Positions 20,601-27,864 of a DNA stretch of 64,000 bases are shown piece after piece. Within the stretch, counting starts at the first letter, position 1, and every line of letters starts with the position of its first letter. The position numbers and the translations under genes were made by a program. Under the pieces are notes generated by a model. That model was not told the DNA's origin, did not search any database, and was given only the letters and a program-made list of their open reading frames with translations. Location of the stretch: assembly GCA_965206015.1 (NCBI GenBank), contig CBDBIW010000016.1, positions 124,001 through 188,000 on the forward strand, read 5' to 3'. This stretch comes from JAJCYL01 sp965206015. GTDB lineage: Bacteria; Bacteroidota; Bacteroidia; Cytophagales; Cyclobacteriaceae.

Positions 20601-20690
20601 TAACGTACTGCCTGGAATTTGGGTTAGTTCCTGGGCTAAAGAAGTTAGTGTAATACTGGTAGTGATTATGGTTGTTATTAATAATTTCAT
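17670..20690 (-). CDS. Secreted YD-repeat (RHS-type) protein without toxin tip
   Basis: 1006 residues with a signal peptide (1-19, ending LTSLAQ). The conserved N-terminal region of Bacteroidota RHS proteins follows (LPSPNSTALLEY, then VPVNLYTGVPQISVPIYDLP and SSVGLGWTLNAGGAITR). A long beta-rich stretch comes next, and RHS/YD-like repeats lie at the C-terminus (GRVIRYEYDEFNRLGLVVD, ILKKYEYKV). It stops inside the repeat region with no DPxGL cleavage motif and no toxin, so it looks like the shell-forming B-type half of a two-gene RHS system rather than an effector. The start lies 4 bases after the last immunity gene, so it is probably the last gene of the toxin operon. Confidence 0.82.
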   Translation of the reverse strand: MKLLITTIITTSITLTSLAQELTQIPGSTLPSPNSTALLEYANVPVNLYTGVPQISVPIYDLPSRTITVPVSLSYHAQGIKVHEIASSVGLGWTLNAGGAITRVVRGLPDEVGFYGAGHGDWMDKTSDSYMAQLVQGLADSEPDIFYFNFMGRTGKFVIDKDGNPHIIPHQNLIIEKGASLSSFTITDDNGMIYEFNETETTTTVTSLTVSSGGTPEPIPDRTFKSTWYLTRVTDANDTDEVTFHYSPPGGDLNFTTEYLKKYEVSNNDCDNWGDFTATIHQSITIDDPKYLDYVESKQGKIEFKFLVDRPDLTNGQSLDKIIAKDNASPSANTIITYDLNYRDQIAYYGTVPEDQLGTPSPEDSRLMLEEITQVSGSSTIIYRSFTYNDKHLPSRFYAFHTDHWGYFNLESTSSVDKIPAITTRIGTTYPGDSRKPNYTLAQADILKRVTLATGGYTEFEYEENSEFNNPPTFGKAGGGVRIKKIRFHDGISTTNNIVRAYLYSKPQAYQAPKYFYDYWQEGINYDNSGQEAVSAAAVILGNFNPIAGYLWSAGTSIFGIGESEESCQGNFVVINSHSFNELYDLNGVSIGYGQVDELLADSSKTVSFFTNFDDRPDDLPVTETLMHMGIGSSGPGNILEQSSIDVNGPPFSPYNSKSWERGLLKSQRIYDGDGNIQRLVTNSYDFNESTGTEITALAVTSDVWAVDVAGVFENPIDIPIYNVGEYKITSRPIFLESTEEITWDQNGGHTLTTKVEYEYDPNHLNLTETRAVNSRGETVITRTKYANDYVINLGNIPPGPTVEALLELRSKNMNVPIEQVQYLQKPGSIDLWAIGGSLTTYKVFNQDPETLPDGQVYPYLVQNLELSDPIQNMAMSTVFFGLEWFIEANSAYGNPVQIYEIYNTDGNLLSETRSDGIVVDYTWGYNNTLPLTVTTNPDITSATKTTTYEHKPLVGVSKQIDPNGRVIRYEYDEFNRLGLVVDHEGPVTNPGKILKKYEYKVASEL

Positions 20691-20694
20691 TCTT

Positions 20695-21000
20695 TCAGTT
20701 TTTATCTGCTTTCACCAGTTCTTGTCTTATCATTTGCACCCATTTCAAGGCATCTTCCATAGATTCAAAATGTCTATTTGACTCGAATCCGATCTCTTTC
20801 CAAAATATTTCAATGTCGGATATCAATTGGCCTAAATCTCCTTTTGCTCTTTCCAATTCTTGTCTTGAAGCCTCTGATTTAGAGCAGTCAACTATGTAAT
20901 TTGACACCACTTCTTCATCAGTTAAATTCTCAAAATCAGCATCAGGGAAATACCCTGTGAAGAATTGGAATAATTCTGGATAGTCAATTTTAAAACTCAT
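20695..21000 (-). CDS. CdiI-like contact-dependent inhibition immunity protein
   Basis: 101 residues from the ATG at 21000. The frame opens 10 codons earlier with GTG, but the ATG overlaps the stop of a toxin-tail frame (ATGA), the usual immunity-gene start. The sequence begins IDYPELFQFFTGYFPDADF and continues with a helical, acidic body, matching the CdiI-type immunity family often found after Rhs and CdiA toxins. It should bind and neutralise a cognate toxin in the cytoplasm. No complete toxin gene precedes it, only a short tail of coding-like sequence at 21001-21038. Confidence 0.65.
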   Translation of the reverse strand: MSFKIDYPELFQFFTGYFPDADFENLTDEEVVSNYIVDCSKSEASRQELERAKGDLGQLISDIEIFWKEIGFESNRHFESMEDALKWVQMIRQELVKADKN

Positions 21001-21038
21001 ACTATTGAACTTGGGTATAAGCCTACTCACTTTGGTTT

Positions 21039-21473
21039 TCAGTCTTGTTCATTCTTTAGGTAATCCAAAAAAATTTGGTAAACGTGTTCAGGAGTATTCG
21101 AGTCTTCATTAGGCATGTAATGGATGAATTTTCTCCAATCTTCCGGATAATCAAACCTTGCCCATTGAGCACCTATTTCTTTTAACTTTTCTTCAATTGG
21201 TTCTTGAGACTGTTCAATAGTTAATAGAGTTTTTAGCTGCCAGTACCTAGTTGCTTGCTCCTTTTCTGATTCTCCTCTTTCCTTTACTAATTCAAGAAAT
21301 ACATCTTCACTATCTTCATTTACATTTAATTCAACCAATGTGTCGCTATCACATTCTAATTTATCCGAATTCTCATTAGCAATTCTCACAACTTCATTTG
21401 TAGTTAACCATCCATTTTTCAAACCAACAAATAGTACTCCCCAAGTTATTTCGATGTTTTTCATTAATGTCAT
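21039..21473 (-). CDS. DUF2247-like putative immunity protein
   Basis: 144 residues from the ATG at 21473. A GTG at 21476 and an ATG at 21464 are alternatives. The motifs ITWGVLFVGLKNGWLTTNEV and RYWQLKTLLTIEQSQEPIEE, followed by WARFDYPEDWRKFIHYMP, match DUF2247, a family encoded behind polymorphic toxins. The ATG overlaps by one base (TGATG) the stop of a 22-codon toxin-tail fossil at 21473-21541, strong evidence that this was once the second gene of a toxin/immunity pair. Its toxin body is gone. Confidence 0.7.
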   Translation of the reverse strand: MTLMKNIEITWGVLFVGLKNGWLTTNEVVRIANENSDKLECDSDTLVELNVNEDSEDVFLELVKERGESEKEQATRYWQLKTLLTIEQSQEPIEEKLKEIGAQWARFDYPEDWRKFIHYMPNEDSNTPEHVYQIFLDYLKNEQD

Positions 21474-21541
21474 CACTTAACAATTTGATTTGGTATTCCA
21501 TTTACTAAGCTCTTAGGGATAAACCTTCGGTGAGTTGTTAT
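21473..21541 (-). pseudogene. Fossil toxin C-terminus preceding the DUF2247 gene
   Basis: Exactly after the stop codon of the HEAT-repeat gene an open frame of 22 codons reads ITTHRRFIPKSLVNGIPNQ and so on to TGA. Its HRFIP-like end resembles the last residues of the neighbouring REase-7-like toxin (IIHRFIPR). Its TGA overlaps the DUF2247 start. I interpret it as the surviving tail of a deleted orphan toxin cassette. Confidence 0.5.
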
Positions 21542-22234
21542 TCATTTGATTTTCTTCAAGGCTTTCTGAGCCTCTTTTCTAATAAGTGATTTTTTATGAC
21601 CTACCAGTTCGTTGATTTTGGTTTTAGCTTTTTGAGACTTTAGCTTCCCTAATGCCTCTATGGCATGGGGGGATACTTCATCATCATCTAATAAATCGAT
21701 TAAAACTTGTTCAACTTTACTGGATTTAACCTTTCCTAAAGCTCTTACGAACATATCTCTGGATTCTCCATTTTCTTCATCCTGTACAATTTCAATAACA
21801 TCGTCCATATGTTCTTCCGTTATAATCACTGCCATCGTATTACCAAATGCCCAGCGATAATGAAAATCGTCTTTGGGAGCCTTATGATATTCCTCAATAA
21901 TCACCTTACAAGCGATCCCTTTAGCTTCTTTTACAGCTAAAGCCCGTACTATTCCTTCCTTGTTTTTTTTATGATATGGTTTGGATAAATGTTTAACTAA
22001 AACAGGGATAGCATCTTCATACTTTGCAGAAGTATTCACTAATTCCCAAGACGAAGAAATATTAAACCCAAAACTAACTAGTTCCTTAATCAAGGGTTTC
22101 TCATCCTTTCTAAGTTCTGCTTCTTCTTTCTCTATTTCAGCTTCTCTTTCCCTAATATTCCTTTGATATTCCGGATCTTTTTGCAGTTGAGCTTGTAATT
22201 CTGCTGCTGTAATTGATTTCATTCTCTTGGCCAT
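21542..22234 (-). CDS. HEAT-repeat protein, putative immunity to the REase-7-like toxin
   Basis: 230 residues from the ATG at 22234. Longer open sequence upstream overlaps the toxin gene and is not family-like. An N-terminal charged coiled region (KDPEYQRNIREREAEIEKEE) is followed by helical HEAT-like repeats (VEQVLIDLLDDDEVSPHAIE, ALGKLKSQKAKTKINELV). The start lies one base after the stop of the REase-7-like toxin, the standard toxin-then-immunity order. HEAT proteins act by binding other proteins, so the likely role is to sequester that toxin. Pairing is inferred from position only. Confidence 0.65.
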   Translation of the reverse strand: MAKRMKSITAAELQAQLQKDPEYQRNIREREAEIEKEEAELRKDEKPLIKELVSFGFNISSSWELVNTSAKYEDAIPVLVKHLSKPYHKKNKEGIVRALAVKEAKGIACKVIIEEYHKAPKDDFHYRWAFGNTMAVIITEEHMDDVIEIVQDEENGESRDMFVRALGKVKSSKVEQVLIDLLDDDEVSPHAIEALGKLKSQKAKTKINELVGHKKSLIRKEAQKALKKIK

Positions 22235-22235
22235 T

Positions 22236-23396
22236 TTAACGAGGAATAAATCTGTGAATAATCTGTCCTTGACTAATTGCCTTTTGCAAAGACCCTGATA
22301 AAGTTGTGCTAGGTCGTGTATACAAAATAAAAGTTCTTCTTGATAGTTGAGAAAAATCATTAAAGTCTCTAAGCTGACGTGCAAAACTAAGTACCTTTAC
22401 ATTTTTTACCTCTGTTAGTGTTGTAGGTGTTAATTCATCGGGTATTCTCGTTCGTCCATTAACTCTGATAGCTGTTTTAGGCCCCTTCAATCCTACTGCA
22501 TCTTCTCCAGCTTTTCCTAAACTTCTCGTCCTAGCCGCTGCTGCTCTAGCGGCGTCTTTTGTGTTTTTTGGCAAAACTGAACCTGGTCGAGCTAAAAATG
22601 ACGTTGCAAAGATTGTATTTCCAAATAAATTTCCAATTGACCTTCCATTTTCGAAAGCATTTGGCGTTAGATCAACATTTATAAGCCCATCTTCACCTAC
22701 ACTAATCTGGTCTGGAGGTGCGATCACACCAACTCCACTTTCAGGATCAAATAGTAAAACTTGACGAGCAGTCAAAAGGTTTTCTCCCGTCAAACCTTCC
22801 AGAACACCTTGCTGAATTCCTGTATTGTGATCTTGTACTGAAGGTGGCTTGATGACACCACCTATTGTTACTCCAAGCCCTAAACCTTTGCCAAAGAGTC
22901 CATCACTAAAGAAACTTGTTGCTCCTGTTGTACCAACTAATGAGGTGGCCGTCACGGTAACTCCATCTAATGCAGAGCAGGTTGGGCACAACTTCTTACA
23001 CTCTGGGCATAAACCAAGTGGATCATTGAAGAAAATAGGATTGTTGTACCCATATTGGTAAGGGTTAATGCCAGGCAAAAAGTCAGCAAAAAAGTCAATT
23101 CCTGTAAACCTACCTAAGGCTCCATCAAATTTCCTAAACGGTGTATTGTACCAGTTGGCATTGGTCTCAAATTCACTTTCAGCATTAAACAGATAATCAT
23201 TTCTCAAGCGGTCTTCTCCCATGTAGGAGGTACTAGCCATAGTCAAACCGAAGGGATAGTAATCATCAGCCTGTACTACTTCATTTTCAATGTGAGTAAC
23301 GGTGAGATCATCAAACCAGACCTTGGCTCCGGGGGTTTCGTTGGAAACGTAGATGTAGATGTAGCCTTTTTGTGTAATCGGTATATTTATCGCCAT
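22236..23396 (-). CDS. Orphan RHS C-terminal cassette with REase-7-like nuclease tip
   Basis: 386 residues. Residues 1-130 repeat the end of the main RHS core (ETPGAKVWFDDLTV, YYPFGLTM, then NDPLGL at about 125, the self-cleavage-type motif). A unique tip follows. Its last 100 residues (GKAGEDAVG, RTRIPDELTPTTLTEVKNVK, RQLRDF) carry the spaced Asp and E-x-K pattern of restriction-endonuclease-fold toxins of the Tox-REase-7 type, so DNA cleavage is predicted. No signal peptide or shell-forming N-terminus is present, so this orphan could not be secreted alone. An intrinsic terminator lies about 35 bp upstream. Confidence 0.75.
   Translation of the reverse strand: MAINIPITQKGYIYIYVSNETPGAKVWFDDLTVTHIENEVVQADDYYPFGLTMASTSYMGEDRLRNDYLFNAESEFETNANWYNTPFRKFDGALGRFTGIDFFADFLPGINPYQYGYNNPIFFNDPLGLCPECKKLCPTCSALDGVTVTATSLVGTTGATSFFSDGLFGKGLGLGVTIGGVIKPPSVQDHNTGIQQGVLEGLTGENLLTARQVLLFDPESGVGVIAPPDQISVGEDGLINVDLTPNAFENGRSIGNLFGNTIFATSFLARPGSVLPKNTKDAARAAAARTRSLGKAGEDAVGLKGPKTAIRVNGRTRIPDELTPTTLTEVKNVKVLSFARQLRDFNDFSQLSRRTFILYTRPSTTLSGSLQKAISQGQIIHRFIPR
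23281..23370 (-). repeat. RHS core repeat block, copy A
   Basis: Ninety bases coding for the ETPGAKVWFDDLTVTHIENE region. Near-identical copies lie at 24952-25041, 26651-26740 and 31265-31354. All four are on the - strand, directly before the variable toxin tips. Confidence 0.9.
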
Positions 23397-23430
23397 CCTA
23401 TGATTCTTCTCGTTGCCGAGGAAGTGAAGT

Positions 23431-23460
23431 ATTAAAAAGCCCCCGGATCTCTCCGAGGCT
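23431..23460 (-). terminator. Intrinsic terminator, copy 1, between the WapI-like gene and the REase orphan
   Basis: On the - strand GCCTCGGA-GAGA-TCCGGGGGC forms a stem of eight pairs with one bulged G, followed by TTTTTAAT. It begins 5 bases after the WapI-like stop codon. An identical copy occurs at 25102-25130. Confidence 0.75.
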
Positions 23461-23464
23461 ATGT

Positions 23465-23890
23465 TTATTCTAAATTTCCTATCAAGGGATAGGATTTTAA
23501 AACTATTTCGAGTTCGCTCATAAAAGTATCTAATGAGGCTAAATCAGTCTGATATTTAAAGTCCAGACTATCTCCAATTTCGTTACTAGCTTTTCCTTTA
23601 CAGTTTATTGAACCATTGGGGTTAACTGCAAAATGCAAATACAAACCTTCTTCCATTGTCGTAAACTCGCTATCTTTTGCATTGTCTTTCTGTAAAGCAG
23701 TAAGAGACTCATAAAATCTCTGAAGATCATCTACTCTCAAATTGATCCCGTACAAAGAACTAAAACCTGAAACTTCCACTCTAACTTCTGATTCAAGCCA
23801 ATTGCCATCCCAATAGTCATCTGTTTCAGAATTACTTCTCCTTAAAATATTTATTTCTAGTTTGCCCGAGTCTCCTTTAAGCTTCATCAT
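23465..23890 (-). CDS. WapI-like immunity protein
   Basis: 141 residues (ATG at 23890, second ATG at 23887). The sequence (NSETDDYWDGNWLESEVRVE, VDDLQRFYESL, FTTMEEGLYLHFAVNPNGSI) matches the family of the WapA immunity protein WapI of Bacillus and relatives. It starts 10 bases after the stop of the DUF4258-like orphan toxin, so it is the probable antidote to that toxin. It is cytoplasmic, with no signal peptide. Confidence 0.65.
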   Translation of the reverse strand: MMKLKGDSGKLEINILRRSNSETDDYWDGNWLESEVRVEVSGFSSLYGINLRVDDLQRFYESLTALQKDNAKDSEFTTMEEGLYLHFAVNPNGSINCKGKASNEIGDSLDFKYQTDLASLDTFMSELEIVLKSYPLIGNLE

Positions 23891-23900
23891 TTAATTCTTT

Positions 23901-25067
23901 CTACTGAGGAATAACCGTAATAATATCACCTAATTTATTCGTAATCACTTTTAGATTATCTCTTATGAAAACTGTCTTTCCTGGTGTGTTGCCTGGGAAT
24001 GTTCGAGTTGGATTCTTAATTACATCAAGAACAGCTCTTGGGGATAGAATGCCTCTTGCTTGCATCTGATCAAGTGCATGACCTGTAAACTTCACACCAT
24101 CAATTCGAGTCGGAGTATTCTTTGTTATGACTCTAAGAACGTTACCGCTCCTACCAACTGGAGTTCTTGCAATATCGACTGCTCCTTTACCTAAAACTCT
24201 TGTACTTACTTTTATTCCAGTTTTTGCTACAGCCCCTATTGCTCCTCCAACAAGTTCTTCAGGAGATAGAACTGGGTTCTCAATAGCCCCTGAAGCTGGT
24301 GGTGGCACCAGTTCGTTAATAAAACCCGGAGTAGGCCCACCATTCTGAAATTCCTGAAAGTCAAGATATTCATTTACGGTAAGGGGATCACCGTTAAATT
24401 TATTACCAGTGTTGATTAACTCCCCAAGTACAAATGACCCTTGAGGCACATTGGATAAAGCATTTAAGGTACCTCCAATACTAGGAAGTGTTATTTTAGG
24501 GAAATTGTAACGGACAGAAAGTTGACTGATTCTGGTAAATGAGTTTCCTTCGGTGAACGAACTAATCGATACTCCTGAACCGATCAAACCACCGCCTAAA
24601 CCGCTTGCCAAAGCGATCCCTAAATCACCATCTGAAGCAGCATAACCTATCCCAAAGCCGACACCAAAACCAATAGCAAAACCTAACGCTGTCCCTCCGT
24701 CTGGATCAATATTACTAACCGGATCATTACCCATTGCAAGGTAAGGACTGTCATACTGGTCATAGGGGTCTATTGAGTGCCATCTTCCCAACTCGCTATC
24801 AAATGATCTCAGGTAAAACTGGTGCAGTCCTGTTTCCTCCTGCAACTCTTGACCTTGATACTTAAACTTGTTTTCCAACCTATCCTCCCCCTGGTAACTG
24901 GTAGCAGCCATAGTCAAGCCAAAGGGATAGTAGTCATCAGCCTGTACTACTTCATTTTCAATGTGAGTAACTGTGAGGTCGTCAAACCAGACCTTGGCTC
25001 CGGGGGTTTCGTTGGAAACGTAGATGTAGATGTAGCCTTTTTGTGTAATCGGTATATTTATCGCCAT
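23901..25067 (-). CDS. Orphan RHS C-terminal cassette with DUF4258-like tip
   Basis: 388 residues from the ATG at 25067, matching the start of the neighbouring orphan. The frame extends 30 codons further to a TTG, but those codons lie over the terminator hairpin. The N-terminal part repeats RHS core sequence (ETPGAKVWFDDLTV, YYPFGLTM), then a canonical core end (QFYLRSFDSELGRWHSIDPY, NIDPDGG at about 122). A glycine-rich, membrane-compatible stretch follows (GFAIGFGVGFGIGYAASDG), and the last 65 or so residues (FTGHALDQMQARGI, NPTRTFPGNTPG, VITNKLGDIITVIPQ) resemble DUF4258, a small domain recurrent at toxin tips. Its activity, probably on RNA, is inference. Confidence 0.7.
   Translation of the reverse strand: MAINIPITQKGYIYIYVSNETPGAKVWFDDLTVTHIENEVVQADDYYPFGLTMAATSYQGEDRLENKFKYQGQELQEETGLHQFYLRSFDSELGRWHSIDPYDQYDSPYLAMGNDPVSNIDPDGGTALGFAIGFGVGFGIGYAASDGDLGIALASGLGGGLIGSGVSISSFTEGNSFTRISQLSVRYNFPKITLPSIGGTLNALSNVPQGSFVLGELINTGNKFNGDPLTVNEYLDFQEFQNGGPTPGFINELVPPPASGAIENPVLSPEELVGGAIGAVAKTGIKVSTRVLGKGAVDIARTPVGRSGNVLRVITKNTPTRIDGVKFTGHALDQMQARGILSPRAVLDVIKNPTRTFPGNTPGKTVFIRDNLKVITNKLGDIITVIPQ
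24952..25041 (-). repeat. RHS core repeat block, copy B
   Basis: Same 90-base block as at 23281-23370, here in the DUF4258 orphan. The shared DNA continues upstream through the terminator at 25102-25130. Confidence 0.9.
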
Positions 25068-25101
25068 CCTATGATTCTTCTCGTTGCCGAGGAAGTGAAG
25101 T

Positions 25102-25130
25102 ATTAAAAAGCCCCCGGATCTCTCCGAGGC
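25102..25130 (-). terminator. Intrinsic terminator, copy 2, between the MORN lipoprotein and the DUF4258 orphan
   Basis: The same hairpin as at 23431-23460 (GCCTCGGA stem, GAGA loop, TTTTTAAT tail on the - strand), 27 bases after the MORN lipoprotein stop. The flanking DNA down to the shared RHS core is also duplicated. Confidence 0.75.
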
Positions 25131-25157
25131 GGTTATCTTAAATGTTGAAGAACTCAA

Positions 25158-25742
25158 TTAAATCTCAGCAACTTTTTGGTTGGGCAGAGAAAGTGTATCC
25201 ACGGGTTGAAAATCTTTGTACAGTATCCGATAGTTCAATGTGCCTAATGAATCATACACTTCATGGATACCGTTGCCTACATTTTTAGAATAAGTAAACA
25301 GATTTCCGTTAGAATAATACTGCTTAAACTCACCCTGATATTCGCCCTTACTGAATTTAATTACTGTCTTTACCTTGCCATTGGGATAGTAACAAGTGGA
25401 AAGTCCTTCTAATTCTCCATTTTCATTAAAACTCTCACATTCAATTTTACCATTTGAATAGTACCTTAATGATTCACCATGTTTCAGACTATCCTTAAAT
25501 TGTTCTCTTGTGTAAAGTGAGCCCTCAAAATATGTCAAAACTGTAGAAAGAGAACCTTCATTGTAGTACTCAACTTTTGATGTATCCCCATTCGAGTGAT
25601 AGTAAACCCAAGTGCCCACCTTAATACCACCCACTTCTTTACCTTCCATTTTTTTCTCACCACCTTGATGATATTCGACAATATTATTATCGGAGCAACC
25701 AAACAAAATTAGCAGGCACATGAATTTCGAGATATTTATCAT
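25158..25742 (-). CDS. MORN/YwqK-repeat lipoprotein, putative immunity protein
   Basis: 194 residues from the ATG at 25742; a start nine codons earlier would disrupt the signal peptide. A lipoprotein signal (FMCLLILFGCSDN, Cys lipidated) is followed by repeated units of the form YYSNGK or YYPNGKV with E/G-rich linkers (about 60-170), the MORN-like pattern of YwqK proteins. Such proteins are encoded behind secreted toxins. The lipid anchor suggests neutralisation in the periplasm or at the membrane, so the toxin of the preceding 687-residue orphan may act there. It overlaps the preceding gene end closely, supporting a pair. Confidence 0.68.
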   Translation of the reverse strand: MINISKFMCLLILFGCSDNNIVEYHQGGEKKMEGKEVGGIKVGTWVYYHSNGDTSKVEYYNEGSLSTVLTYFEGSLYTREQFKDSLKHGESLRYYSNGKIECESFNENGELEGLSTCYYPNGKVKTVIKFSKGEYQGEFKQYYSNGNLFTYSKNVGNGIHEVYDSLGTLNYRILYKDFQPVDTLSLPNQKVAEI

Positions 25743-25746
25743 AACG

Positions 25747-27810
25747 TCACTTCCTTTTCGGGAACCCAAAGTTAACTTTTACTTTCTCTGCAATTGAATC
25801 CGTACCATCTGAAAATTCAAAAATTAAATCTGCCTTTACTGAAGGAACCCCATGCATATTTATTTCCAATGTTCTAGGATCTGAAAGGGTATCAATATCA
25901 ATAACAGTTCTTGGAACGGTAGGTGGTGTAGGAGTTAATACAGGTTCACTTTCTCCAAAACTAAATCCGGAAAACATATTCTTTAAGGCTTCTATTCTTG
26001 ACATACCGGATAAAGTACCCTTCATTGCTTTTAATAAACCCAAAATACCGCCTTTTCCATTTCCTCCGCCACTAAGTAGGTCAATATCCTCAATCCCCCC
26101 TTCCAGGTGAGTAGCAGTTTCATGGGTAATTAATCCCGGTTGATTATTAAGTGAACTGGTATGAAAAATAAATCCCCCGGGTTGAACCGCCTTTGGACTA
26201 AAAGAATTTATTTGACTAACGGCTAATTGTTGTTGAGTAAAGAGATCGGCATTTCTTCCTCCGATGGAAGCACCTGCGAAAGTAATAATTGCCCGCTCTA
26301 GAGATAACGGGAGTAACCTGGTTGCAGTAATTGTAACTCCATCCAATACAATTCCTGTGCACTGTGGACAACCAGGGATTAATCCTAAAGGGTCATTAAA
26401 AGAGACAGGACTATTAAACCCAAATTGGTAAGGGTTAATGCCAGGCAAAAAGTCAGCAAAAAAGTCAATTCCTGTAAAGCTGCCTAAGGCTCCATCAAAT
26501 TTCCTAAACGGTGTATTGTACCAGTTGGCATTGGTCTCAAATTCACTTTCAGCATTAAACAGATAATCATTTCTCAAGCGGTCTTCTCCCATGTAGGAGG
26601 TACTAGCCATAGTCAAACCGAAGGGATAGTAATCATCAGCCTGTACCACTTCATTTTCAATGTGAGTAACTGTGAGATCATCAAACCAGACCTTGGCTCC
26701 GGGGGTTTCGTTGGAAACGTAGATGTAGATGTAGCCTTTTTTGGTAACAGGAATACTAAAGGCCATCTTATCAAAAGCAACTGCACTTTCGTTTGGTGGT
26801 GTTACGCCTGCACCATCGTCCATTCGATCAAAGCCAGAAGTAACATAATCGTGATCTTCATCAAATAATATGTAATTAAGAAAAGCTCTTGGAGTTGATG
26901 AATCATTACCTCCATATTGTCCAATAGCTGTAAAAGCATTTGAAAAGGCATCAGTTGCTTCCGACAGATTCTCTAAACCAGTAAGGTTGACAAAGGCATT
27001 GGCCAGTTCTCCAGCAATACCGCCCAATACAGTGGTAGAAAAACTGGCCTGGTCTTCAAATTTACCAAAAACCTCTATGTCCACTGTATCAGCCATATTA
27101 ACTGCAAAGGAAGTAGCAGGACCTACAATTTCTGTGGTTGCTCCTCCTGCCATTTCAAGGTAAGCTGCATGGTCAGGGACAGTTATAAGCGGATCAACCG
27201 GGGTATGGTTCAACCCTGTTACTACCAATTGGCGGGTTCCCATATTCCGGAATATATCCTCCTCAAAAGATGAGGTTTCAGTTTCCATGGTGGCCGTCAC
27301 TTCAGCCTCATTATTGCCAGCAAAAGTGAGTCGTACATTACCCAGATGGTCTGTTAAATGGTATTGGTATTCATATCCGGCAATATTTTCATTAACTCTC
27401 CAGGGCACTAATCGACCTTCTTCGGTTTGGATTAAACTTAGTTCTTTATCTCCTGTACCTTCTTGTTCATAAATAAATCCTCCTACATATGAACGAGTAG
27501 TTTTAAGAGTTCCCCCCTCTTTGATCTCTTGCTTAAGTTTTGCGCCTGCAGCATCGTAGGTATAGGTAATGGTATTTCCTCCTCCCATGTCCACTGTTTC
27601 AGGTAGATTCAGGTGATTGTAAGTGATGCTGGAAATTCCTTTGTTCTGATCAGCGGTCATGTTGCCATTGTAATCATAGTGATACTCGGTGGTGCCAGTA
27701 ACGCCATCCTTAAAACCTAGTGTATTACTACCCGCATCGCTGACTGCCAGCAATTGGAGTGTTGGTATATTGCGCCCCAGTGCATTGGCGTTTGGAGATG
27801 GAGGAATCAC
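25747..27810 (-). CDS. Large orphan RHS cassette with an unidentified tip
   Basis: 687 residues starting with GTG. Residues 1-20 (IPPSPNANALGRNIP) resemble the mature N-terminus of RHS shell proteins (compare LPSPNSTALLEY in the 1006-residue gene). From residue 18 the sequence switches to RHS core that is near-identical for about 1.1 kb to the main gene (26640-27757 against 31254-32371). NDPLGL lies at about 473. The tip after it (GVTITATRLLP, THETATHLEGG, MHGVPSVKADLIFEF) matches nothing I recognise. The gene is therefore a deletion chimera: shell start fused to core plus a new tip. A MORN lipoprotein follows as likely antidote. Confidence 0.7.
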   Translation of the reverse strand: MIPPSPNANALGRNIPTLQLLAVSDAGSNTLGFKDGVTGTTEYHYDYNGNMTADQNKGISSITYNHLNLPETVDMGGGNTITYTYDAAGAKLKQEIKEGGTLKTTRSYVGGFIYEQEGTGDKELSLIQTEEGRLVPWRVNENIAGYEYQYHLTDHLGNVRLTFAGNNEAEVTATMETETSSFEEDIFRNMGTRQLVVTGLNHTPVDPLITVPDHAAYLEMAGGATTEIVGPATSFAVNMADTVDIEVFGKFEDQASFSTTVLGGIAGELANAFVNLTGLENLSEATDAFSNAFTAIGQYGGNDSSTPRAFLNYILFDEDHDYVTSGFDRMDDGAGVTPPNESAVAFDKMAFSIPVTKKGYIYIYVSNETPGAKVWFDDLTVTHIENEVVQADDYYPFGLTMASTSYMGEDRLRNDYLFNAESEFETNANWYNTPFRKFDGALGSFTGIDFFADFLPGINPYQFGFNSPVSFNDPLGLIPGCPQCTGIVLDGVTITATRLLPLSLERAIITFAGASIGGRNADLFTQQQLAVSQINSFSPKAVQPGGFIFHTSSLNNQPGLITHETATHLEGGIEDIDLLSGGGNGKGGILGLLKAMKGTLSGMSRIEALKNMFSGFSFGESEPVLTPTPPTVPRTVIDIDTLSDPRTLEINMHGVPSVKADLIFEFSDGTDSIAEKVKVNFGFPKRK
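26640..27757 (-). repeat. 1.1-kb RHS core duplication, copy in the 687-residue orphan
   Basis: Apart from a few substitutions near its left end this is base-for-base the same as 31254-32371 (constant offset 4614, no indels). It ends abruptly at CAATTGG, where the orphan switches to shell-protein N-terminal sequence. A second shared patch at 26365-26434 covers NDPLGL. Confidence 0.9.
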
Positions 27811-27864
27811 GTTCTGCCATAGGGCACTTGAGTTTTCTTTGTTCGTTTGTTATTCTGCCTGTTA

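Noticed and set aside
26103..26120. HETATH in the 687-aa orphan tip as a zinc metalloprotease motif
   Set aside because: The spacing is H-E-x-x-x-H, not H-E-x-x-H, and no third ligand context is seen.
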